The notes under the pieces: generated by a model | What the model was told of the DNA's origin: nothing | Database searches by the model: none | The model's input: the letters and a program-made list of their open reading frames with translations, nothing else | NCBI RefSeq assembly: GCF_024385505.1 | Contig: NZ_JANFLT010000001.1 | Span: forward strand, 434,001-498,000 | Direction of reading: 5' to 3' | DNA length: 64,000 nucleotides | Source of the DNA: Arthrobacter zhaoxinii | GTDB lineage: Bacteria; Actinomycetota; Actinomycetes; Actinomycetales; Micrococcaceae | Translations under genes and position numbers: made by a program | In this document: one piece after another, positions 30,569 to 37,968 of the stretch | Position numbering within the stretch: position 1 is the first letter of the stretch | Layout: the number at the start of each line of letters is the position of its first letter

Positions 30569-30811
30569 ATGGAAAAGTTCTTCAGCATTGTGCGTTCCTC
30601 CCCGATCAAACGGCGGAAAGGCTGGCTCGGCGGGATCTGCGCCGGTGTCGCCGCCGCCTACGGCTGGGATGTGTCCCTGGTCCGGATCGGCGTCCTCCTC
30701 AGTTTCCTGCTGCCCTTTGTAGGGATCGGCACCTATCTGGTGGCCTGGCTGCTGCTGCCGAAAACCGATGGAACCATCCTCCTGCAGTCACTGGTGAGTC
30801 CCCGCGCTTAG
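30569..30811 (+). CDS. Stand-alone PspC-domain protein
   Basis: The 80-residue protein is almost only a PspC domain: RRKGWLGGICAGVAAAYGWD, VSLVRIGVLLSFLLPFVGIG and TYLVAWLLLPKTDGTI. It is the third PspC domain within 4 kb, after those in the kinase and in the large membrane protein. It follows the preceding gene by 77 bp on the plus strand and may be part of the same stress-response unit. PspC domains sit in the membrane and affect envelope stress signalling. Confidence 0.88.
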   Translation: MEKFFSIVRSSPIKRRKGWLGGICAGVAAAYGWDVSLVRIGVLLSFLLPFVGIGTYLVAWLLLPKTDGTILLQSLVSPRA

Positions 30812-30837
30812 TCGGTGCCCTCAGGGCTGGCTAGAAT
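30809..30837 (+). promoter_or_regulatory. pfkA: Promoter of pfkA
   Basis: TTAGTC (30809-30814) and TAGAAT (30832-30837) are 17 bp apart. Transcription would start near 30844, leaving a leader of about 40 nt with AGGGG before the ATG. Confidence 0.55.
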
Positions 30838-30882
30838 CAAGGGCAAGACCCACCCACCGCCAGCAGATCCAGGGGTAATCAC

Positions 30883-31914
30883 ATGAAAATCGGTATCCTC
30901 ACCAGCGGAGGCGACTGCCCCGGGCTGAACGCCGTGATCCGCGGTGCCGTCCTCAAAGGCATCAAGGAATACGAGGACATTGAGTTCGTCGGCTTCCGTG
31001 ACGGCTGGCGCGGCGTCGTCGACGGCGACATCATGGACCTCCCGCGCTCCAGCGTCCGCGGTATCTCCAAGCAGGGCGGCACGATCCTCGGAACCTCCCG
31101 TACCAACCCGTTTGAAGGTCCCAACGGCGGCCCGGAAAAGATCAAGGCAACGCTGGAGCGCCTGGGGATCGACGCAGTCATCGCCATCGGCGGCGAGGGC
31201 ACCCTTGCCGCTGCACAACGGCTGACGGACGCCGGACTGAAAATCGTCGGCGTCCCCAAAACCGTCGATAACGACCTGGACGCCACGGACTACACCTTTG
31301 GCTTCGATACCGCTGTGGAGATTGCCACCGAGGCCTGCGACCGGCTGCGCACCACCGGTGAATCCCACCACCGCTGCATGGTGGCCGAAGTGATGGGCCG
31401 GCATGTCGGCTGGATTGCCCTGCATACCGGTATGGCGGCCGGCGCCCACGCCGTCCTGATTCCCGAGCACCCGGTCAGCATTGACCAGATCTCCCAGTGG
31501 GTCAGCGACGCCCGGGACCGTGGACGTGCACCGCTGGTGGTGGTGGCCGAAGGATTCGTCACCACTGACATGGAGATGCCGCATTCGGAGCGCGGCCTCG
31601 ACAGTTTCGGCCGTCCGCGGCTGGGTGGGATCGGCGAACTGCTGGCCCCGGAGATCGAGGCACGGACCGGCATCGAAACCCGGGCCACGGTGCTGGGCCA
31701 TATCCAGCGCGGCGGCGTCCCCACTGCCTTCGACCGGGTCCTGGCCACCCGGCTGGGCATGGCGGCAGTGGATTCTGTGGTGGACGGCCTGTGGGGAACC
31801 ATGGTGGCGCTGCACGGTACGGATATTGTCCACGTCGGCTTCGAAAAGGCCCTGGGCAACCTCAAGACGGTGCCCGAGCAGCGCTACGACGAGGCTGCCA
31901 TCCTCTTCGGCTAG
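30883..31914 (+). CDS. pfkA: 6-phosphofructokinase (group III)
   Basis: Phosphorylates fructose 6-phosphate at the committed step of glycolysis. The 343-residue enzyme has the phosphate-binding start (ILTSGGDCPGLNAVIRG), GGEGTLAAAQRL, the catalytic loop VPKTVDNDLDATDYTFGFDT and the allosteric-like region ATVLGHIQRGGVPTAFDR. At the positions that decide phosphoryl donor (104 and 124 in E. coli numbering) it has Gly and Lys. Gly favours ATP; Lys124 is shared with PPi enzymes and is usual in actinobacterial group III enzymes of the Streptomyces ATP type. ATP use is therefore likely but inferred. Confidence 0.95.
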   Translation: MKIGILTSGGDCPGLNAVIRGAVLKGIKEYEDIEFVGFRDGWRGVVDGDIMDLPRSSVRGISKQGGTILGTSRTNPFEGPNGGPEKIKATLERLGIDAVIAIGGEGTLAAAQRLTDAGLKIVGVPKTVDNDLDATDYTFGFDTAVEIATEACDRLRTTGESHHRCMVAEVMGRHVGWIALHTGMAAGAHAVLIPEHPVSIDQISQWVSDARDRGRAPLVVVAEGFVTTDMEMPHSERGLDSFGRPRLGGIGELLAPEIEARTGIETRATVLGHIQRGGVPTAFDRVLATRLGMAAVDSVVDGLWGTMVALHGTDIVHVGFEKALGNLKTVPEQRYDEAAILFG

Positions 31915-32065
31915 GCCGGGTCCGGGGTTCCTGCCCGCCCCGTTGCCCGCCGCGCGCCCTGCCGCCGTACCGAATCCGTCAGCGATCCTGTGTATTTGCT
32001 GAGGATTCCGTCCGCCCGGCAGGGCGTTTACGTGGGCGCACAGTGCGCGGTGTAGTTTGAAAACC

Positions 32066-32782
32066 ATGAATCTGGACTCGGGAACCATCGCGATTATCCA
32101 GCTGGCCTGGTCCCGCCACCTGGGCCTGGCAGACAATGCCCTCGCAGAGACAGGGACCGGTGAACGCATTTACCGGGTTAACGAGCAGGCTGAAACCGCC
32201 TGCTTCCTGCGCCTTTTCGGCACCGAGGTGTTCAGCGGACCGGAATGGGCCGCAGACCGGGCCCGTTCCCAGAGCGCAGCGGAGCTTACCCGCGATTCCG
32301 GACTCATCAAGATGTCCATGGAACACGGCGGGAGGGTGCTGGGCGCCGAACAGCTGTTTTTCGCCGATGCCTTTCCCAGCATGGTTCCGCTCGAAGACCT
32401 CGCCGTAGCCTACGAACCGGACCTGGCCGCCGCCCTGGAGCGGCTCTGCCCTCCGGACGACGTGGCCGAGGCCTCGCTGGCCGGCAAGGAAGAAGTCTTT
32501 GTCCTGGTGGATGATTCCCTCGACACCCCCCGGCCGGTGGCCGGCGCCGGCTACAGCGTGACCGACGGCATCCTGGCGGATATGAGTGTGCTGACGGCGC
32601 CCGGCCACCGGCTGCAGGGACTGGGCAGCTACATCAGCGCGGTGGCCCTTGAAGACGCCATGGCCGGCGGCCTCATCCCGCAGTGGCGGGCCCGGCTGGA
32701 CAACATCGGTGCCGCCAGGACCGCCGTCGGCTCAGGATTCATCCCGGCAGGCAGCCGGACTTCCGTAGCCCTGTCCGCGTAG
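32066..32782 (+). CDS. GNAT-like acetyltransferase (tentative)
   Basis: The 238-residue product starts at an ATG 7 nt after TAGTTT, so the message is probably leaderless. The C-terminal part looks like a GNAT acetyl-CoA fold (PVAGAGYSVTDGILADMSVL, TAPGHRLQGLGSYISAVAL, LIPQWRARLDNIGAARTAVGSGFIPAG): the HRLQGLGSY and late N...A pattern are the usual acetyl-CoA and tail motifs. The N-terminal half is not recognised. Substrate is unknown. It lies after pfkA and converges with the ankyrin gene. Confidence 0.7.
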   Translation: MNLDSGTIAIIQLAWSRHLGLADNALAETGTGERIYRVNEQAETACFLRLFGTEVFSGPEWAADRARSQSAAELTRDSGLIKMSMEHGGRVLGAEQLFFADAFPSMVPLEDLAVAYEPDLAAALERLCPPDDVAEASLAGKEEVFVLVDDSLDTPRPVAGAGYSVTDGILADMSVLTAPGHRLQGLGSYISAVALEDAMAGGLIPQWRARLDNIGAARTAVGSGFIPAGSRTSVALSA

Positions 32783-32789
32783 GGCAGGG

Positions 32790-33191
32790 CTAGCCGAGCA
32801 GGTCCAGCATTTCCTGCCGCTTGAAGAAGCCGGCCGTGTCCCGTCCCGTGGGAGATCCGGCGTCGGGATCCGCGCCCGCCTCGACAAGGAGACGGAAGAT
32901 TTCGACGTACCCCTTGAACGCGGCACCGGCCAGCGGGGTCTGGCCGCGGTCATTCCGGGTGTTGACGTCCGCACCGCGCTCCACCAGCAGTGCCGTGAGT
33001 TCTGCGTGCCCGTGGTACGACGCAAGCATCAGCAGGTTGTCCCCCGAACCGTTGGTCAGGTTCACCGGCACGCCTGCGTCGAGATAGTGGCGGATGCCTT
33101 CGGTGTCGCCGGCCCGTGCGGCGTCAAAGACCATGCCTGCAAGCTCAATAACGTCGTCGTCGATTTCGGGGCGGGATTCGGGGGTGCTCAT
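32790..33191 (-). CDS. Ankyrin-repeat protein
   Basis: The 133-residue product contains about three ankyrin repeats: GDTEGIRHYLDAGVPVNLTN, SGDNLLMLASYHGHAELTALL with VERGADVNTRN, and RGQTPLAGAAFKGYVEIFRLL with VEAGADPDAGS. No signal peptide or span is seen, so it is probably a cytoplasmic protein-binding module. In other bacteria short ankyrin proteins sit beside catalases or unrelated genes; here it is followed by ygfZ upstream on the same strand with a 57-bp gap. Confidence 0.87.
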   Translation of the reverse strand: MSTPESRPEIDDDVIELAGMVFDAARAGDTEGIRHYLDAGVPVNLTNGSGDNLLMLASYHGHAELTALLVERGADVNTRNDRGQTPLAGAAFKGYVEIFRLLVEAGADPDAGSPTGRDTAGFFKRQEMLDLLG

Positions 33192-33248
33192 GGCGCTCCT
33201 GGAGATATTGGTTTTCTTCGGCTGTACGTGGTGCAGGGGGAAGCGGGG

Positions 33249-34340
33249 TCAGCGCCGCGGCGCCTTCAGGAAGCCCGAGGCACGTCCTACCACTGCCCCT
33301 GCATCGGGGGCGACGATGGGTTCCTGCGCGGCCGCGTACAACTCACCGTCGTCGTTCACCACCAGCTGGACGGTCGGATCGACGGAGCGCTTCACCATGG
33401 CAAGGCCCACCGGGCCCATTTCGTAGTGCGCTCCGACGGAAGTCAGGGTTCCCACCTGACGCTCCCCCAGCAGAACCGGACTGCCGGCGGCCGGAAGGGT
33501 GTGCTGCGAACCGTCCAGCTGCAGGAACACCAGCCGGCGCGGCGGGTGCCCCAGGTTGTGGACCCGGGCCACGGTTTCCTGGCCCTTGTAGCAGCCCTTG
33601 GCCAGGTGCACTGCGGTGCGGATCAGGTCCAGTTCGTGCGGGATGGTCTTCTCGTCCGTTTCCGCTCCCAGCCGCGGCCGCCAGGCGGCGATGCGCAGGG
33701 CCTCGGAGGCCATGGAGCCGGCGAGGGTGCGGCCGGAGGCATCGATGGCGCTTTCGAACCCGGCGCGCGGAATCAGGTATTCGAACCAGGGCCGCTCGTA
33801 TCCGGGGTGCTCGTCCTCCGGCACGGCGGTATAGGCAAATCCCCCGGTTCCGATGTGCGGCCAGGGATCGGTCCAGCGCAGGTACTGCTCCCACTGCGGC
33901 ACCTCGGCGGTGGCACCGGCGACCGCCCACTGGTCAGTGACATCCGCGATGTCGACGCGGAGCATGAACTTCATCCGGTTCAGCCATTCGGTCAGGCCGG
34001 GCGCTTCGGCGGCCTCCACGAGCAGCCAGGCCGTGGCGCCGTCGTCAATGATCCGTGCGTCGTAATCGATGCGGCCCTGCACGCTGAGCAGCAGCAGTTC
34101 GGAGCTCACTCCGGGCTGCAGATCGGCCACCTGCTGGGACGACAGGGTGTTCAGCCAGCTGAGCCGGTCGGGTCCGGTAACGGTGACAACACCGCGGAAG
34201 GACAGGTCGACGACGGCGGTCCCGCGGGCGAGGTCGCGTTGTTCACGCAGCGGATCGCCGTAATGCGAGGCCGTACCGGCGTCGAGTCCGCCGGCTTCAA
34301 CGGCGCCGTGGCGGGAGAGCAGGGGGCTGGAATACGTCAT
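33249..34340 (-). CDS. ygfZ: Folate-binding protein YgfZ (iron-sulfur cluster protein repair)
   Basis: The 363-residue protein belongs to the YgfZ/GcvT family that uses tetrahydrofolate to support synthesis or repair of Fe-S enzymes. The diagnostic motif KGCYKGQE is present, with cysteine at about residue 247, after the GcvT-like region VVDLSFRGVVTVTGPDRLSWLN. A C-terminal barrel (LVFLQLDG, SPVLLGERQVGTLTSVG, VGLAMVKR) completes the fold. Its neighbour upstream is a nitrobindin-like protein on the same strand. Confidence 0.92.
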   Translation of the reverse strand: MTYSSPLLSRHGAVEAGGLDAGTASHYGDPLREQRDLARGTAVVDLSFRGVVTVTGPDRLSWLNTLSSQQVADLQPGVSSELLLLSVQGRIDYDARIIDDGATAWLLVEAAEAPGLTEWLNRMKFMLRVDIADVTDQWAVAGATAEVPQWEQYLRWTDPWPHIGTGGFAYTAVPEDEHPGYERPWFEYLIPRAGFESAIDASGRTLAGSMASEALRIAAWRPRLGAETDEKTIPHELDLIRTAVHLAKGCYKGQETVARVHNLGHPPRRLVFLQLDGSQHTLPAAGSPVLLGERQVGTLTSVGAHYEMGPVGLAMVKRSVDPTVQLVVNDDGELYAAAQEPIVAPDAGAVVGRASGFLKAPRR

Positions 34341-34363
34341 AACAGATGCAACGTCCTAGCGGC

Positions 34364-34386
34364 GCGGGCCTATTCCTGAGGCCCGC
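34364..34386 (-). terminator. Hairpin between the nitrobindin-like gene and ygfZ
   Basis: GCGGGCCT pairs perfectly with AGGCCCGC across a 7-nt loop, directly after the upstream stop codon. There is no U-run, so it may be an mRNA stability hairpin rather than a true terminator. Confidence 0.35.
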
Positions 34387-34387
34387 T

Positions 34388-34987
34388 TCAGGAGGTCTTG
34401 TTCAGGATGGCCGACGCATGGGCCTTGAGGGCTTCGCCCTCGGAAGCAACGTCCCAGCGCCAGTAGAGGTCTCCGTTAACCAGCCCGTAGATACGGGTGG
34501 CTGCGGAGTACTGCTTGGAGTTCACGCCCCGCATGACCACGTCCGTGGTGAGCTGGATCTGCGGTCCCTTGATCTGGCCGTAGTACAGCTCTGCGATGCC
34601 GCCCGGGTGGACGATGGTTGCGGTGATATCGAAGCCGCCCGCATCGTTGCGCAGCTCTTCGACCTCGTCCGCACTGCGGAGCGCGGGCACAATGTCCGCC
34701 GGTACCAGGCCGGGGCCGCCGTCGGCGTCATTGAGGGGACGGTCGAGGGCCCAGAAACCCGTTTCCACTGCCAGCGGCCGCAGCCGGGTGCCCTGCTCAT
34801 CGGTGAGCCAGCTTTCCGCGGTGTACTGCAGGTACGGCAGGCCGTTCTGGGTGAAAGTGACCTTCTGGGCGAAGTGCTCCGAATCGGCTTCCCCCTCGCC
34901 CAGGCGTCCGGACCCTTCCCAGGTACCGATGAGCCAGGACAGCGGTACCAATTCCGGGGTCAGATCGGTGGGGATCTCCATTGGCAT
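34388..34987 (-). CDS. Nitrobindin-like / FABP-family haem beta-barrel protein
   Basis: The 199-residue product matches the nitrobindin (DUF1794, THAP4-like) family: PLSWLIGTWEGSGRLGEGE near the N-terminus contains the diagnostic GxWxGxG, and TATIVHPGGIAELYYGQIKG near residue 145 contains the histidine expected to bind haem iron. Known members bind ferric haem and react with NO or peroxynitrite. Two in-frame ATGs 6 nt apart compete; the outer one is given. It lies between a 35-residue membrane protein and ygfZ. Confidence 0.87.
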   Translation of the reverse strand: MPMEIPTDLTPELVPLSWLIGTWEGSGRLGEGEADSEHFAQKVTFTQNGLPYLQYTAESWLTDEQGTRLRPLAVETGFWALDRPLNDADGGPGLVPADIVPALRSADEVEELRNDAGGFDITATIVHPGGIAELYYGQIKGPQIQLTTDVVMRGVNSKQYSAATRIYGLVNGDLYWRWDVASEGEALKAHASAILNKTS

Positions 34988-35045
34988 GGCGGGACCTGTC
35001 CTTCGGTATTACGGGTGGGAAGCCGGTGTTTGCTTCAGGCGGTGT

Positions 35046-35153
35046 TTACTTCTGGCCCTTGTACAGGCGGGAGACGACCAGTGCAGCGAATCCGGCCATG
35101 CCGAGGCCGGTGATGCCCAGCAGGGCAATAAAGAAAATTTCGAGAGCAACCAT
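35046..35153 (-). CDS. 35-residue single-span membrane protein
   Basis: A short frame reads MVALEIFFIALLGITGLGMA then GFAALVVSRLYKGQK. Residues 4-28 are hydrophobic enough for one membrane span, followed by a basic C-terminus. It stands 58 bp upstream of the nitrobindin-like gene on the same strand. No usable strong ribosome site is seen (GGATGTAGCC precedes ATG), yet the amino-acid pattern (hydrophobic run with charged end) is not what random GC-rich DNA gives. No function is known to me. Confidence 0.6.
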   Translation of the reverse strand: MVALEIFFIALLGITGLGMAGFAALVVSRLYKGQK

Positions 35154-35216
35154 GGCTACATCCTAACGCGCGGAAGGAACAGTTTCCTTTCCGCCATTCG
35201 ATCATGACAGGCACCC

Positions 35217-35237
35217 GCGGGCAAAAACCATGCCCGC
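35217..35237 (-). terminator. Hairpin after the membrane protein gene
   Basis: GCGGGC pairs with GCCCGC across a 9-nt loop 7 bp after the stop codon at 35244. The minus strand lacks a U-run after it, so the assignment is weak. Confidence 0.35.
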
Positions 35238-35243
35238 CGAGGC

Positions 35244-35987
35244 CTAGGAAACCAGGAGCCTGCCGAGGAAGTAGACCACGGATCCCAGAACGAGGACCGG
35301 GGCCAGGCCCAGTGCCAGCTTTCCGGCAGCGTTGGACGCGTCATTCCGGGAAAGGGCCAGACGGCGGAAGGCCATCACGACGGCGGCAATCACCACGCCG
35401 CTGAACGCTGCCACGTGCCAGGGAATGCCTGCAACGACCAGTGCCACCAGGGATGCGGCCAGGCCGCCGACGAGCAGGCCCAGCGGTGCAGCCATCCGGT
35501 CCGGAAGCGGAATCAGGGACACGGCAACGGCTGCCAGCGCGGCGCTGCCTGCCACTGTAAGGAGCCCCGGATCCCCGTCCGTGCCGGCCAACCGGGCGGC
35601 GGCCACCCAGCCGGAGCCCAGGGCGGCAACCAGCACGCCGGAGATGATGCCGACGATGGACTCGAGGCGGTGCGCCTGTCCCGTGCCGCGGAGCAGCTGG
35701 ATCAGGAAGACGGCGCCGACGCCCACCGCGACGGCGGCCGGCAGCCAAGTCAGCATGGCCGCGGCGGGCGCGAAGTACGTTGCGGCCACTGCTGCTGCAC
35801 CCACCAGACCCAGCGCCGCACCCTGCGTCCTGCGGACCGGCACCCCTATCAGGTGCGGCCAGCAGACGCCGGTCAGGAGGGCGGCCACGCCGCTGATCAC
35901 TGCCACCGCGGGCACGGACACGTAGGAAGCGCTCACGATACCGATAATGGCAAGCGCCGCCGGCACCGCTAAACTCCAAAGTTTCAC
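35244..35987 (-). CDS. Polytopic membrane protein of unknown function
   Basis: The 247-residue product is hydrophobic throughout, with about eight predicted spans: for example [73 protein letters not shown] and a final [17 protein letters not shown]. Few charged residues lie within the membrane parts. No transporter signature is seen. It is read leftward from a region shared with the divergent glnR gene. Confidence 0.78.
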   Translation of the reverse strand: MKLWSLAVPAALAIIGIVSASYVSVPAVAVISGVAALLTGVCWPHLIGVPVRRTQGAALGLVGAAAVAATYFAPAAAMLTWLPAAVAVGVGAVFLIQLLRGTGQAHRLESIVGIISGVLVAALGSGWVAAARLAGTDGDPGLLTVAGSAALAAVAVSLIPLPDRMAAPLGLLVGGLAASLVALVVAGIPWHVAAFSGVVIAAVVMAFRRLALSRNDASNAAGKLALGLAPVLVLGSVVYFLGRLLVS

Positions 35988-36050
35988 CCTAGTTATCCTG
36001 CCTTATTACGGCCTCCAGAAGAAAAGCGACAGGCCCGGCAGCTCGATGGG

Positions 36051-36056
36051 TATACT
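36051..36056 (+). promoter_or_regulatory. glnR: -10 box of the glnR promoter
   Basis: TATACT lies 73 bp before the glnR start codon and is a near-consensus -10. No clear -35 is present, so an activator or extended -10 contact may be needed. Confidence 0.5.
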
Positions 36057-36128
36057 TCGATCACTTCAAGCCAAGCGGATCGGCGAAGAAACGTGCCCAA
36101 CGATGTGCGCCCAACACTCGGAGGACCT

Positions 36129-36827
36129 ATGTCGCACATTTTGCTCCTGACCAACAGTTCCGGTGCTTCTGTGCACATCCTTCCTGCCCTGGAACTCCTT
36201 AACCACAAGGTCCATGTGGTGCCGGCGGAACCGACGGCCCTGCTGGATACCGATCCCAGCGACGTGATCCTGGTGGATGCCCGCAGGGACCTGGTCGGTG
36301 CGCGTTCCCTGACCCAGCTCCTGAAGGCGACGGGCCTGGGCACCCCGCTGATCCTCATCCTCACTGAGGGCGGAATGGCCGCCGTCGCCCCGAATTGGCT
36401 CGCCGACGACGTCATCCTGGATTCGGCCGGTCCCGCCGAACTGGAAGCACGGCTGCGGCTGGCCTCGGCGCGGGGCGCCGCCGAGGCACCGTCCACCGAG
36501 ATCCGCGCCTCCGGCGTCGTCATTGACGAGGCCAGCTACACCGCCCGTGTCAACGGAACGGCCCTGAACCTGACCTACAAGGAGTTTGAGCTCCTTAAAT
36601 ACCTGGCGCAGCATCCCGGCCGGGTCTTCACCCGCGACCAGCTGCTCCACGAGGTGTGGGGCTACGACTACTACGGCGGCACCCGGACCGTGGACGTGCA
36701 TGTCAGGCGGCTGCGGGCAAAGCTGGGACCGGACCACGAGACCCTGATCGGCACGGTCCGCAACGTCGGCTACCGGTTCACCCGGTCCCGGGCGGAAACG
36801 GCGGCAGCCGCCAGCCAGGACGCCTGA
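36129..36827 (+). CDS. glnR: GlnR-type orphan response regulator
   Basis: OmpR-fold regulator of nitrogen metabolism in actinobacteria. The 232-residue product starts [20 protein letters not shown] with GGAGG 5 nt upstream. The N-terminal receiver-like domain lacks the usual acidic phosphorylation pocket: only [16 protein letters not shown] remains, as in Streptomyces GlnR, which works without a kinase. The C-terminal winged helix is well conserved ([53 protein letters not shown]). mshD follows, the same order as in mycobacteria, which supports the identification. Confidence 0.9.
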   Translation: MSHILLLTNSSGASVHILPALELLNHKVHVVPAEPTALLDTDPSDVILVDARRDLVGARSLTQLLKATGLGTPLILILTEGGMAAVAPNWLADDVILDSAGPAELEARLRLASARGAAEAPSTEIRASGVVIDEASYTARVNGTALNLTYKEFELLKYLAQHPGRVFTRDQLLHEVWGYDYYGGTRTVDVHVRRLRAKLGPDHETLIGTVRNVGYRFTRSRAETAAAASQDA

Positions 36828-36889
36828 CTCCTTGCCCTGCACTCGGCGCCGCCCCTGCGGAGCCGCACCGGCCGCGCTAGGCTTTCGTC

Positions 36890-37879
36890 ATGAGTGAAGA
36901 ACCGCAGACAGCCTGGCCCGTGGTCGAGACCCGTGGCACGCCCGAGCCCGCCGCCCTCGCCGACATCCTGCAGCTGGCGTCCGCCGCGCAGGACGCCGAC
37001 GGCAATCCGCCGCTCTCCGAGCAGACGCTCGTGGACCTGCGGTCCCCCGGCGCCGATCCGGACACGCTGTCCGTCTTCACCACCCATGCCCTGGACACCG
37101 GCCCTGACACCGGCAGCGGACAATGGCTGGCCGGGGTTGCCGTCCTGATCTCCGAAACCCCGCAGGACCCGGGCGTACTGGAACTGGTAGTGCACCCGAA
37201 CTACCGCAGCCAGGGCGTCGGCACTGCCCTTGCCGCCGCCGTGCAGGACTCGGTGCGGAACACCTCCTCCCCCGGCGAAGGCGACCCCCGGCCCGCTGCC
37301 TGGTCGCACGGAAACCACGAGGCCGCCGTCGAGCTCGCTGCCCGCTTCGGCTACCGGCCCGTGCGCGACCTCTGGAGGATGCGCCTGAGCCGGTCCAATG
37401 CCTCCCTGCCTGAGGCGGAATTCCCGGCGGGGGTGTCGCTGCGTGCCTTCGAACCCGGCCGCGACGAGCAGGCCTGGCTGGACGCGAACGCCGCCGCGTT
37501 TGCGCACCACCCCGAGCAGGGATCCATGAGCCTTGCAGACCTGCAGGCCCGCATGGACGAGGACTGGTTTGATCCGGCAGGTTTCCTCCTCGCCGTGGAC
37601 GACGACGGGAAGATCCTCGGCTTCCACTGGACCAAGGTCCACCCGGGCACCGGCGGACACCCGCCCATCGGGGAGGTCTACGTGGTGGGCGTTTCCCCCG
37701 AGGCGCAGGGCCGGGGCCTGGGCAAGGCCCTGACCGTGGCCGGCATTGAGCACCTGCACGCCGCGGGCCTGGACGCCGTCATGCTGTACGTCGATGCCGA
37801 CAACACGCCCGCAGTCGCGCTGTACCGGCGGCTCGGCTTTGTCCGCTGGGACCAGGACGTGATGTACGCACCCGCATAG
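36890..37879 (+). CDS. mshD: Mycothiol synthase
   Basis: Acetylates Cys-GlcN-Ins with acetyl-CoA in the last step of mycothiol synthesis, the main thiol of actinobacteria. The 329-residue protein has two GNAT halves: LELVVHPNYRSQGVGTALAA (about residues 98-117) and GFHWTKVHPG followed by GEVYVVGVSPEAQGRGLGKAL (about 245-280), the second being the active one. ATG lies 6 nt after TAGGCT, so the transcript is probably leaderless. It follows glnR and precedes ppk. Confidence 0.94.
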   Translation: MSEEPQTAWPVVETRGTPEPAALADILQLASAAQDADGNPPLSEQTLVDLRSPGADPDTLSVFTTHALDTGPDTGSGQWLAGVAVLISETPQDPGVLELVVHPNYRSQGVGTALAAAVQDSVRNTSSPGEGDPRPAAWSHGNHEAAVELAARFGYRPVRDLWRMRLSRSNASLPEAEFPAGVSLRAFEPGRDEQAWLDANAAAFAHHPEQGSMSLADLQARMDEDWFDPAGFLLAVDDDGKILGFHWTKVHPGTGGHPPIGEVYVVGVSPEAQGRGLGKALTVAGIEHLHAAGLDAVMLYVDADNTPAVALYRRLGFVRWDQDVMYAPA

Positions 37880-37968
37880 GGTGAGCAGCTTGTAATGTTG
37901 TTTGCAGGGCCAGGCGGTCCGCCCGTACCGCCTGCCCTGATCCGCCGCCAGCACCCCAGGGAGACACT

